Assembly (NCBI GenBank): GCA_036924285.1
Contig: JAYKYS010000008.1
Span: 27,017,001-27,081,000, forward strand
Source: Asterella californica
Lineage: Eukaryota > Streptophyta > Marchantiopsida > Marchantiales > Aytoniaceae
Direction of reading: 5' to 3'
Length of the DNA stretch: 64,000 nt
Each line of letters begins with the position of its first letter. Within the stretch, counting starts at the first letter, position 1. A program made the translations under genes and the position numbers. Under the pieces are notes generated by a model. The model saw only the letters and a list, made by a program, of their open reading frames with translations. It did not search any database and had not been told where the DNA came from. Of this stretch, positions 50,507-63,234 are shown in pieces.

Positions 50507-52648
50507 GATGTTCTGAAATATCAAGAGAAGGTCTTTATAGTAAGAGACTTCAATGCCAGAATTCATACTTGTCAATTCACACAATTTTATGCTTCTCATC
50601 ACTCTTCTATTCTAGAAAAGACGATGATCTTATCTGATCTCGTATCTCTTTAGATACTTCCACAAATGACATGAAAGAGCATTTTCTAACTTTTGGATCG
50701 ATTTGCAGTTTGAAAGTTTTGAACGGTACATCTCATTTTCCTCATTCTAGTCAAAACACATACGTCTCTATGTATAGAACAAGCACAGTAGACTATCTCC
50801 TAGTCTCAGCTACTAATAGTTCTTCTATTTTTCACGTTTGAAGTATTGGACCCCCAACTTGAATCAAATCATACTCCTTTGTTGTTCTCACTATCCTCGT
50901 CTAGCTTTTCTTTATCTTACAAACCAAAAGGATTTGGTGATAGCACCAATACCTCAAAGGTCCGTCTTGACCACCACAAAAGACATTTTTATCTTGATGC
51001 TCTTGAACACTTGATATCTACTACAAAGTGGAGCAATGATTTTGATATAGGGTTGGTAGGGTTGGTAGGGTTTAGACTAAACTCATGTTGATAGCGTTGA
51101 TAGGGTTGATATGTGAGAGCTCGTTCACAAGCAGGTTTTCGTCCTACCTTTAGCACCATTGATCATATCCTTTGTCTTCGTGTTGCTTGGGAGAAGTCAA
51201 AAGGAAATGGTAAATCTCTCTATGTTGCTTTTATCGACTACACAAAAGCTTTTGATAGGGTGCCTAGGAAGCTCTTATGGGACAGACTTGTTGCCATTGG
51301 TGTTCCTAAAGACATGATGGCAGCGGTTTCTAAACTCTATGAACGAGTTTATGTGAAGCTTACCTCGACACAATCAAAGGAGATCTTTAGCACTATTGGA
51401 GTCATTCAAGGTTGTCCTCTCTCCCCTACTCTATTTGGTATCTTCATTGATGACGTGGAGAGATGTCTTGCTGAATTTGGAAGAGAAGGTGTGAAGTTGG
51501 GAATCTATATCATTCAAGCATTGATTTATGCTGATGATATCATCCTTCTATCACGTGATCCTTTGAGTTTACAACGACATTTGGATGCTCTTGAGGTCTT
51601 TTGCAACAACATGCAGATGGAAGTGAACCTTTCGAAGTCCAAGGTGATGGTGGTGGGTTCAAAAGTGCGCCATTCTTTTCTCTACAAGGGCCAAGTTTTA
51701 CAACAAGTGGAGAGTTACAAGTACTTGGGCATTGACTTCTCTCATAACTACAGTTGGGCTTTGTGCATTCATAAGAGAGTTGAAGCTGGTTACAAAGCTT
51801 TGTACTCTCTTTTGAATCGTTGTCGACGTGCTCATCTCTTAGCATGGGATTTGAGAAAGTTTGTCTTCAGGAGTTTGGTTTTGCCTGTGATACTTTATGG
51901 TGTTCAAGTGTGGGGGCCTGGTGCAAGGAAAGGAGCTTGGGAATGTATCGAGAAGGTTCAAAAAGTGTTCTTACAAGTGGAGCTTGGTGTAAGATGCCAA
52001 ACACCATATGCTATGCTCCTTGCTGAATCTGGTTGCTTATCCGTGGAAGCAGAAGCTCTTTACTTCAATATCATTTATGTCTCAAGAGTGAGATCCCTTG
52101 GAGAGACGAGATTACCTTGTCAAGCTCTAAGAGCTACATTCTTATTCGGTTGGTATGCTGATGTGGTGGCTTGGTGTGGAAAATGGAACATTTTTTAACG
52201 TGATTTTGACCTTCCACCTATTGCTCTTCGGGAGTTGATTCAGAAAAGGTTTTTACATGCTATATGGTCTCAATCCAAGACAAAGATGGCTTACTATCAA
52301 CAGCATGTCAATCCCATGTTGGTGTATTGTGAACAAGAGTACCTCCGGGCACCTATTTCAATCTCTCTTTGGCATATCATCGCTCAGCACCGCACTAGCT
52401 CTCATAGACTTGGCATTAAGGAAGGGCGTTGGTTAAACATTGTTAGGAGTGAACGGCTTTGTAGACTTTGTGATCAGATAGAGGATGAGGATCATGTATT
52501 CATTGTATGTCCCTTGTATGATGAGATTAGATGTAGACATAAGATAGTTGCTAGTGATTTCTATACACTTTTACAGATGTCAGCTCTCCCACTAGGGCTT
52601 TATATTAGAGATATAGTTTCTTGTCGTACCAATGCTCTTTTGCATTGA
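50507..52648 (+). pseudogene. LINE ORF2 remnant, unit 16
   Basis: RT 51113-52198 with TAA, zinc knuckle 52235-52648 (Ile69). Confidence 0.88.
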
Positions 52649-52860
52649 TACGATCTCCTAGGGTTTCCTAGGCTCACATGTTGACTTTGTATTGTTTTTA
52701 TTTCTTCCATTTGATTCTTTGGGTCTTCCGGGCTTGATATTCATTCATTCATTCATTCTCCACCATGTTGATGATATCAGCTTTGTTTCAAACCGGTAAA
52801 CCACTTGTGTACTTTAATTCGATGAATGTTCCACATCATAACTCTGAGGGTCAGGAATTG

Positions 52861-53675
52861 CTATTTGGAGGTATCTCGTTTCTTTTGAGTAATCACAGCA
52901 CGTCCATCTCTCAAAAAAGCAACAAACCCTCCTTGTTGAGCTTCTTTTACCCTAGTGAGCTCCTTAAGCTTGGCTTCAGCTTGTAGCAGTGTAAGATCTG
53001 GATCCAACCAGATTTGCCTCCCCTTCAAGACATCTTTGTTAGCCATCGCTGTATCTTGTTGTCCTTGATCAGCAAACTTCGCGAGTATGGATTGAGGTTG
53101 TGAGCCCTTCTGTTCGATGCTATAAGCCTAAACTAGTACAAGCTTGTGAACATGAAGCGTATCAGCAAAGAAAGTGGTAGCAGCTTCTTTGATGTCTTCC
53201 TTGTCTATCTCTGGTAACCCAACAATTCTCACGTTCTTCACCCTAGAGAGTTGGTTCTGCTTTTCATTCTCTTGCTCTTGGAAATAAGAGACTTGAGCCG
53301 CCTCTGCATAAGATTTCACCTTCATCTCTAACTTCTCAACAACCTCCTTGAAACCCTCGTTTACCACAACAGATTTCTCCCCAGAAGAGATTTCTTTGGT
53401 GGTGGTGGCTACAACAGTTTGCATTTTCTTCAATGCATGAACATCTATGATAACGGCCGTAAGCGCATTCTTGTGTGAAACAAGCTCACGATGCAAATCT
53501 ATAACTTCAACAGATACCTCTTCCACCGCAGCAAGTACCTTATGAAGGAGTTGTTTAATCTCCTCCATCATCTACAACAGCAAAAAAAATAATATTATAT
53601 ACAATATGCTATTTTACACCTTTGAACATGCTCATTTACCTCACCAAATTCTGTAGCATGAGTCAACCTTTTCAT
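52861..53675 (-). pseudogene. LINE ORF1 remnant, unit 17 (NVRIVGLPE variant)
   Basis: Parts 53128-53571 and 52861-53046, TAG between, candidate first exon 53640-53675. Confidence 0.75.
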
Positions 53676-53688
53676 CGTCTTTCTGTTT

Positions 53689-55830
53689 GATGTTCTGAAA
53701 TATCAAGAGAAGGTCTTTATAGTAAGAGACTTCAATGCCAGAATTCATACTTGTCAATTCACACAATTTTATGCTTCTCATCACTCTTCTATTCTAGAAA
53801 AGACGATGATCTTATCTGATCTCGTATCTCTTTAGATACTTCCACAAATGACATGAAAGAGCATTTTCTAACTTTTGGATCGATTTGCAGTTTGAAAGTT
53901 TTGAACGGTACATCTCATTTTCCTCATTCTAGTCAAAACACATACGTCTCTATGTATAGAACAAGCACAGTAGACTATCTCCTAGTCTCAGCTACTAATA
54001 GTTCTTCTATTTTTCACGTTTGAAGTATTGGACCCCCAACTTGAATCAAATCATACTCCTTTGTTGTTCTCACTATCCTCGTCTAGCTTTTCTTTATCTT
54101 ACAAACCAAAAGGATTTGGTGATAGCACCAATACCTCAAAGGTCCGTCTTGACCACCACAAAAGACATTTTTATCTTGATGCTCTTGAACACTTGATATC
54201 TACTACAAAGTGGAGCAATGATTTTGATATAGGGTTGGTAGGGTTGGTAGGGTTTAGACTAAACTCATGTTGATAGCGTTGATAGGGTTGATATGTGAGA
54301 GCTCGTTCACAAGCAGGTTTTCGTCCTACCTTTAGCACCATTGATCATATCCTTTGTCTTCGTGTTGCTTGGGAGAAGTCAAAAGGAAATGGTAAATCTC
54401 TCTATGTTGCTTTTATCGACTACACAAAAGCTTTTGATAGGGTGCCTAGGAAGCTCTTATGGGACAGACTTGTTGCCATTGGTGTTCCTAAAGACATGAT
54501 GGCAGCGGTTTCTAAACTCTATGAACGAGTTTATGTGAAGCTTACCTCGACACAATCAAAGGAGATCTTTAGCACTATTGGAGTCATTCAAGGTTGTCCT
54601 CTCTCCCCTACTCTATTTGGTATCTTCATTGATGACGTGGAGAGATGTCTTGCTGAATTTGGAAGAGAAGGTGTGAAGTTGGGAATCTATATCATTCAAG
54701 CATTGATTTATGCTGATGATATCATCCTTCTATCACGTGATCCTTTGAGTTTACAACGACATTTGGATGCTCTTGAGGTCTTTTGCAACAACATGCAGAT
54801 GGAAGTGAACCTTTCGAAGTCCAAGGTGATGGTGGTGGGTTCAAAAGTGCGCCATTCTTTTCTCTACAAGGGCCAAGTTTTACAACAAGTGGAGAGTTAC
54901 AAGTACTTGGGCATTGACTTCTCTCATAACTACAGTTGGGCTTTGTGCATTCATAAGAGAGTTGAAGCTGGTTACAAAGCTTTGTACTCTCTTTTGAATC
55001 GTTGTCGACGTGCTCATCTCTTAGCATGGGATTTGAGAAAGTTTGTCTTCAGGAGTTTGGTTTTGCCTGTGATACTTTATGGTGTTCAAGTGTGGGGGCC
55101 TGGTGCAAGGAAAGGAGCTTGGGAATGTATCGAGAAGGTTCAAAAAGTGTTCTTACAAGTGGAGCTTGGTGTAAGATGCCAAACACCATATGCTATGCTC
55201 CTTGCTGAATCTGGTTGCTTATCCGTGGAAGCAGAAGCTCTTTACTTCAATATCATTTATGTCTCAAGAGTGAGATCCCTTGGAGAGACGAGATTACCTT
55301 GTCAAGCTCTAAGAGCTACATTCTTATTCGGTTGGTATGCTGATGTGGTGGCTTGGTGTGGAAAATGGAACATTTTTTAACGTGATTTTGACCTTCCACC
55401 TATTGCTCTTCGGGAGTTGATTCAGAAAAGGTTTTTACATGCTATATGGTCTCAATCCAAGACAAAGATGGCTTACTATCAACAGCATGTCAATCCCATG
55501 TTGGTGTATTGTGAACAAGAGTACCTCCGGGCACCTATTTCAATCTCTCTTTGGCATATCATCGCTCAGCACCGCACTAGCTCTCATAGACTTGGCATTA
55601 AGGAAGGGCGTTGGTTAAACATTGTTAGGAGTGAACGGCTTTGTAGACTTTGTGATCAGATAGAGGATGAGGATCATGTATTCATTGTATGTCCCTTGTA
55701 TGATGAGATTAGATGTAGACATAAGATAGTTGCTAGTGATTTCTATACACTTTTACAGATGTCAGCTCTCCCACTAGGGCTTTATATTAGAGATATAGTT
55801 TCTTGTCGTACCAATGCTCTTTTGCATTGA
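53689..55830 (+). pseudogene. LINE ORF2 remnant, unit 17
   Basis: RT 54295-55380 with TAA, zinc knuckle 55417-55830 (Ile69). Confidence 0.88.
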
Positions 55831-56042
55831 TACGATCTCCTAGGGTTTCCTAGGCTCACATGTTGACTTTGTATTGTTTTTATTTCTTCCATTTGATTCT
55901 TTGGGTCTTCCGGGCTTGATATTCATTCATTCATTCATTCTCCACCATGTTGATGATATCAGCTTTGTTTCAAACCGGTAAACCACTTGTGTACTTTAAT
56001 TCGATGAATGTTCCACATCATAACTCTGAGGGTCAGGAATTG

Positions 56043-56857
56043 CTATTTGGAGGTATCTCGTTTCTTTTGAGTAATCACAGCACGTCCATCTCTCAAAAAA
56101 GCAACAAACCCTCCTTGTTGAGCTTCTTTTACCCTAGTGAGCTCCTTAAGCTTGGCTTCAGCTTGTAGCAGTGTAAGATCTGGATCCAACCAGATTTGCC
56201 TCCCCTTCAAGACATCTTTGTTAGCCATCGCTGTATCTTGTTGTCCTTGATCAGCAAACTTCGCGAGTATGGATTGAGGTTGTGAGCCCTTCTGTTCGAT
56301 GCTATAAGCCTAAACTAGTACAAGCTTGTGAACATGAAGCGTATCAGCAAAGAAAGTGGTAGCAGCTTCTTTGATGTCTTCCTTGTCTATCTCTGGTAAC
56401 CCAAAAATTCTCACGTTCTTCACCCTAGAGAGTTGGTTCTGCTTTTCATTCTCTTGCTCTTGGAAATAAGAGACTTGAGCCGCCTCTGCATAAGATTTCA
56501 CCTTCATCTCTAACTTCTCAACAACCTCCTTGAAACCCTCGTTTACCACAACAGATTTCTCCCCAGAAGAGATTTCTTTGGTGGTGGTGGCTACAACAGT
56601 TTGCATTTTCTTCAATGCATGAACATCTATGATAACGGCCGTAAGCGCATTCTTGTGTGAAACAAGCTCACGATGCAAATCTATAACTTCAACAGATACC
56701 TCTTCCACCGCAGCAAGTACCTTATGAAGGAGTTGTTTAATCTCCTCCATCATCTACAACAGCAAAAAAAATAATATTATATACAATATGCTATTTTACA
56801 CCTTTGAACATGCTCATTTACCTCACCAAATTCTGTAGCATGAGTCAACCTTTTCAT
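56043..56857 (-). pseudogene. LINE ORF1 remnant, unit 18
   Basis: Parts 56310-56753 and 56043-56228, TAG between, candidate first exon 56822-56857. Confidence 0.75.
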
Positions 56858-56870
56858 CGTCTTTCTGTTT

Positions 56871-59012
56871 GATGTTCTGAAATATCAAGAGAAGGTCTTT
56901 ATAGTAAGAGACTTCAATGCCAGAATTCATACTTGTCAATTCACACAATTTTATGCTTCTCATCACTCTTCTATTCTAGAAAAGACGATGATCTTATCTG
57001 ATCTCGTATCTCTTTAGATACTTCCACAAATGACATGAAAGAGCATTTTCTAACTTTTGGATCGATTTGCAGTTTGAAAGTTTTGAACGGTACATCTCAT
57101 TTTCCTCATTCTAGTCAAAACACATACGTCTCTATGTATAGAACAAGCACAGTAGACTATCTCCTAGTCTCAGCTACTAATAGTTCTTCTATTTTTCACG
57201 TTTGAAGTATTGGACCCCCAACTTGAATCAAATCATACTCCTTTGTTGTTCTCACTATCCTCGTCTAGCTTTTCTTTATCTTACAAACCAAAAGGATTTG
57301 GTGATAGCACCAATACCTCAAAGGTCCGTCTTGACCACCACAAAAGACATTTTTATCTTGATGCTCTTGAACACTTGATATCTACTACAAAGTGGAGCAA
57401 TGATTTTGATATAGGGTTGGTAGGGTTGGTAGGGTTTAGACTAAACTCATGTTGATAGCGTTGATAGGGTTGATATGTGAGAGCTCGTTCACAAGCAGGT
57501 TTTCGTCCTACCTTTAGCACCATTGATCATATCCTTTGTCTTCGTGTTGCTTGGGAGAAGTCAAAAGGAAATGGTAAATCTCTCTATGTTGCTTTTATCG
57601 ACTACACAAAAGCTTTTGATAGGGTGCCTAGGAAGCTCTTATGGGACAGACTTGTTGCCATTGGTGTTCCTAAAGACATGATGGCAGCGGTTTCTAAACT
57701 CTATGAACGAGTTTATGTGAAGCTTACCTCGACACAATCAAAGGAGATCTTTAGCACTATTGGAGTCATTCAAGGTTGTCCTCTCTCCCCTACTCTATTT
57801 GGTATCTTCATTGATGACGTGGAGAGATGTCTTGCTGAATTTGGAAGAGAAGGTGTGAAGTTGGGAATCTATATCATTCAAGCATTGATTTATGCTGATG
57901 ATATCATCCTTCTATCACGTGATCCTTTGAGTTTACAACGACATTTGGATGCTCTTGAGGTCTTTTGCAACAACATGCAGATGGAAGTGAACCTTTCGAA
58001 GTCCAAGGTGATGGTGGTGGGTTCAAAAGTGCGCCATTCTTTTCTCTACAAGGGCCAAGTTTTACAACAAGTGGAGAGTTACAAGTACTTGGGCATTGAC
58101 TTCTCTCATAACTACAGTTGGGCTTTGTGCATTCATAAGAGAGTTGAAGCTGGTTACAAAGCTTTGTACTCTCTTTTGAATCGTTGTCGACGTGCTCATC
58201 TCTTAGCATGGGATTTGAGAAAGTTTGTCTTCAGGAGTTTGGTTTTGCCTGTGATACTTTATGGTGTTCAAGTGTGGGGGCCTGGTGCAAGGAAAGGAGC
58301 TTGGGAATGTATCGAGAAGGTTCAAAAAGTGTTCTTACAAGTGGAGCTTGGTGTAAGATGCCAAACACCATATGCTATGCTCCTTGCTGAATCTGGTTGC
58401 TTATCCGTGGAAGCAGAAGCTCTTTACTTCAATATCATTTATGTCTCAAGAGTGAGATCCCTTGGAGAGACGAGATTACCTTGTCAAGCTCTAAGAGCTA
58501 CATTCTTATTCGGTTGGTATGCTGATGTGGTGGCTTGGTGTGGAAAATGGAACATTTTTTAACGTGATTTTGACCTTCCACCTATTGCTCTTCGGGAGTT
58601 GATTCAGAAAAGGTTTTTACATGCTATATGGTCTCAATCCAAGACAAAGATGGCTTACTATCAACAGCATGTCAATCCCATGTTGGTGTATTGTGAACAA
58701 GAGTACCTCCGGGCACCTATTTCAATCTCTCTTTGGCATATCATCGCTCAGCACCGCACTAGCTCTCATAGACTTGGCATTAAGGAAGGGCGTTGGTTAA
58801 ACATGGTTAGGAGTGAACGGCTTTGTAGACTTTGTGATCAGATAGAGGATGAGGATCATGTATTCATTGTATGTCCCTTGTATGATGAGATTAGATGTAG
58901 ACATAAGATAGTTGCTAGTGATTTCTATACACTTTTACAGATGTCAGCTCTCCCACTAGGGCTTTATATTAGAGATATAGTTTCTTGTCGTACCAATGCT
59001 CTTTTGCATTGA
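56871..59012 (+). pseudogene. LINE ORF2 remnant, unit 18
   Basis: RT 57477-58562 with TAA, zinc knuckle 58599-59012 (Met69). Confidence 0.88.
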
Positions 59013-59224
59013 TACGATCTCCTAGGGTTTCCTAGGCTCACATGTTGACTTTGTATTGTTTTTATTTCTTCCATTTGATTCTTTGGGTCTTCCGGGCTTG
59101 ATATTCATTCATTCATTCATTCTCCACCATGTTGATGATATCAGCTTTGTTTCAAACCGGTAAACCACTTGTGTACTTTAATTCGATGAATGTTCCACAT
59201 CATAACTCTGAGGGTCAGGAATTG

Positions 59225-60039
59225 CTATTTGGAGGTATCTCGTTTCTTTTGAGTAATCACAGCACGTCCATCTCTCAAAAAAGCAACAAACCCTCCTTGT
59301 TGAGCTTCTTTTACCCTAGTGAGCTCCTTAAGCTTGGCTTCAGCTTGTAGCAGTGTAAGATCTGGATCCAACCAGATTTGCCTCCCCTTCAAGACATCTT
59401 TGTTAGCCATCGCTGTATCTTGTTGTCCTTGATCAGCAAACTTCGCGAGTATGGATTGAGGTTGTGAGCCCTTCTGTTCGATGCTATAAGCCTAAACTAG
59501 TACAAGCTTGTGAACATGAAGCGTATCAGCAAAGAAAGTGGTAGCAGCTTCTTTGATGTCTTCCTTGTCTATCTCTGGTAACCCAAAAATTCTCACGTTC
59601 TTCACCCTAGAGAGTTGGTTCTGCTTTTCATTCTCTTGCTCTTGGAAATAAGAGACTTGAGCCGCCTCTGCATAAGATTTCACCTTCATCTCTAACTTCT
59701 CAACAACCTCCTTGAAACCCTCGTTTACCACAACAGATTTCTCCCCAGAAGAGATTTCTTTGGTGGTGGTGGCTACAACAGTTTGCATTTTCTTCAATGC
59801 ATGAACATCTATGATAACGGCCGTAAGCGCATTCTTGTGTGAAACAAGCTCACGATGCAAATCTATAACTTCAACAGATACCTCTTCCACCGCAGCAAGT
59901 ACCTTATGAAGGAGTTGTTTAATCTCCTCCATCATCTACAACAGCAAAAAAAATAATATTATATACAATATGCTATTTTACACCTTTGAACATGCTCATT
60001 TACCTCACCAAATTCTGTAGCATGAGTCAACCTTTTCAT
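59225..60039 (-). pseudogene. LINE ORF1 remnant, unit 19
   Basis: Parts 59492-59935 and 59225-59410, TAG between, candidate first exon 60004-60039. Confidence 0.75.
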
Positions 60040-60052
60040 CGTCTTTCTGTTT

Positions 60053-62194
60053 GATGTTCTGAAATATCAAGAGAAGGTCTTTATAGTAAGAGACTTCAAT
60101 GCCAGAATTCATACTTGTCAATTCACACAATTTTATGCTTCTCATCACTCTTCTATTCTAGAAAAGACGATGATCTTATCTGATCTCGTATCTCTTTAGA
60201 TACTTCCACAAATGACATGAAAGAGCATTTTCTAACTTTTGGATCGATTTGCAGTTTGAAAGTTTTGAACGGTACATCTCATTTTCCTCATTCTAGTCAA
60301 AACACATACGTCTCTATGTATAGAACAAGCACAGTAGACTATCTCCTAGTCTCAGCTACTAATAGTTCTTCTATTTTTCACGTTTGAAGTATTGGACCCC
60401 CAACTTGAATCAAATCATACTCCTTTGTTGTTCTCACTATCCTCGTCTAGCTTTTCTTTATCTTACAAACCAAAAGGATTTGGTGATAGCACCAATACCT
60501 CAAAGGTCCGTCTTGACCACCACAAAAGACATTTTTATCTTGATGCTCTTGAACACTTGATATCTACTACAAAGTGGAGCAATGATTTTGATATAGGGTT
60601 GGTAGGGTTGGTAGGGTTTAGACTAAACTCATGTTGATAGCGTTGATAGGGTTGATATGTGAGAGCTCGTTCACAAGCAGGTTTTCGTCCTACCTTTAGC
60701 ACCATTGATCATATCCTTTGTCTTCGTGTTGCTTGGGAGAAGTCAAAAGGAAATGGTAAATCTCTCTATGTTGCTTTTATCGACTACACAAAAGCTTTTG
60801 ATAGGGTGCCTAGGAAGCTCTTATGGGACAGACTTGTTGCCATTGGTGTTCCTAAAGACATGATGGCAGCGGTTTCTAAACTCTATGAACGAGTTTATGT
60901 GAAGCTTACCTCGACACAATCAAAGGAGATCTTTAGCACTATTGGAGTCATTCAAGGTTGTCCTCTCTCCCCTACTCTATTTGGTATCTTCATTGATGAC
61001 GTGGAGAGATGTCTTGCTGAATTTGGAAGAGAAGGTGTGAAGTTGGGAATCTATATCATTCAAGCATTGATTTATGCTGATGATATCATCCTTCTATCAC
61101 GTGATCCTTTGAGTTTACAACGACATTTGGATGCTCTTGAGGTCTTTTGCAACAACATGCAGATGGAAGTGAACCTTTCGAAGTCCAAGGTGATGGTGGT
61201 GGGTTCAAAAGTGCGCCATTCTTTTCTCTACAAGGGCCAAGTTTTACAACAAGTGGAGAGTTACAAGTACTTGGGCATTGACTTCTCTCATAACTACAGT
61301 TGGGCTTTGTGCATTCATAAGAGAGTTGAAGCTGGTTACAAAGCTTTGTACTCTCTTTTGAATCGTTGTCGACGTGCTCATCTCTTAGCATGGGATTTGA
61401 GAAAGTTTGTCTTCAGGAGTTTGGTTTTGCCTGTGATACTTTATGGTGTTCAAGTGTGGGGGCCTGGTGCAAGGAAAGGAGCTTGGGAATGTATCGAGAA
61501 GGTTCAAAAAGTGTTCTTACAAGTGGAGCTTGGTGTAAGATGCCAAACACCATATGCTATGCTCCTTGCTGAATCTGGTTGCTTATCCGTGGAAGCAGAA
61601 GCTCTTTACTTCAATATCATTTATGTCTCAAGAGTGAGATCCCTTGGAGAGACGAGATTACCTTGTCAAGCTCTAAGAGCTACATTCTTATTCGGTTGGT
61701 ATGCTGATGTGGTGGCTTGGTGTGGAAAATGGAACATTTTTTAACGTGATTTTGACCTTCCACCTATTGCTCTTCGGGAGTTGATTCAGAAAAGGTTTTT
61801 ACATGCTATATGGTCTCAATCCAAGACAAAGATGGCTTACTATCAACAGCATGTCAATCCCATGTTGGTGTATTGTGAACAAGAGTACCTCCGGGCACCT
61901 ATTTCAATCTCTCTTTGGCATATCATCGCTCAGCACCGCACTAGCTCTCATAGACTTGGCATTAAGGAAGGGCGTTGGTTAAACATGGTTAGGAGTGAAC
62001 GGCTTTGTAGACTTTGTGATCAGATAGAGGATGAGGATCATGTATTCATTGTATGTCCCTTGTATGATGAGATTAGATGTAGACATAAGATAGTTGCTAG
62101 TGATTTCTATACACTTTTACAGATGTCAGCTCTCCCACTAGGGCTTTATATTAGAGATATAGTTTCTTGTCGTACCAATGCTCTTTTGCATTGA
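60053..62194 (+). pseudogene. LINE ORF2 remnant, unit 19
   Basis: RT 60659-61744 with TAA, zinc knuckle 61781-62194 (Met69). Confidence 0.88.
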
Positions 62195-62406
62195 TACGAT
62201 CTCCTAGGGTTTCCTAGGCTCACATGTTGACTTTGTATTGTTTTTATTTCTTCCATTTGATTCTTTGGGTCTTCCGGGCTTGATATTCATTCATTCATTC
62301 ATTCTCCACCATGTTGATGATATCAGCTTTGTTTCAAACCGGTAAACCACTTGTGTACTTTAATTCGATGAATGTTCCACATCATAACTCTGAGGGTCAG
62401 GAATTG

Positions 62407-63221
62407 CTATTTGGAGGTATCTCGTTTCTTTTGAGTAATCACAGCACGTCCATCTCTCAAAAAAGCAACAAACCCTCCTTGTTGAGCTTCTTTTACCCTA
62501 GTGAGCTCCTTAAGCTTGGCTTCAGCTTGTAGCAGTGTAAGATCTGGATCCAACCAGATTTGCCTCCCCTTCAAGACATCTTTGTTAGCCATCGCTGTAT
62601 CTTGTTGTCCTTGATCAGCAAACTTCGCGAGTATGGATTGAGGTTGTGAGCCCTTCTGTTCGATGCTATAAGCCTAAACTAGTACAAGCTTGTGAACATG
62701 AAGCGTATCAGCAAAGAAAGTGGTAGCAGCTTCTTTGATGTCTTCCTTGTCTATCTCTGGTAACCCAAAAATTCTCACGTTCTTCACCCTAGAGAGTTGG
62801 TTCTGCTTTTCATTCTCTTGCTCTTGGAAATAAGAGACTTGAGCCGCCTCTGCATAAGATTTCACCTTCATCTCTAACTTCTCAACAACCTCCTTGAAAC
62901 CCTCGTTTACCACAACAGATTTCTCCCCAGAAGAGATTTCTTTGGTGGTGGTGGCTACAACAGTTTGCATTTTCTTCAATGCATGAACATCTATGATAAC
63001 GGCCGTAAGCGCATTCTTGTGTGAAACAAGCTCACGATGCAAATCTATAACTTCAACAGATACCTCTTCCACCGCAGCAAGTACCTTATGAAGGAGTTGT
63101 TTAATCTCCTCCATCATCTACAACAGCAAAAAAAATAATATTATATACAATATGCTATTTTACACCTTTGAACATGCTCATTTACCTCACCAAATTCTGT
63201 AGCATGAGTCAACCTTTTCAT
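62407..63221 (-). pseudogene. LINE ORF1 remnant, unit 20
   Basis: Parts 62674-63117 and 62407-62592, TAG between, candidate first exon 63186-63221. Confidence 0.75.
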
Positions 63222-63234
63222 CGTCTTTCTGTTT

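Larger units (their letters stand above)
49577..52758 (+). repeat. Array unit 16
   Basis: Full-length; no private variant noticed. Confidence 0.95.
52759..55940 (+). repeat. Array unit 17
   Basis: Full-length, with C at 53223 (ORF1 Val117), three units away from unit 14, which has the same change. Confidence 0.95.
55941..59122 (+). repeat. Array unit 18
   Basis: Full-length; the Met69 zinc-knuckle variant reappears here after eight Ile69 units. Confidence 0.95.
59123..62304 (+). repeat. Array unit 19
   Basis: Full-length; matches unit 18 at the variants I followed. Confidence 0.95.
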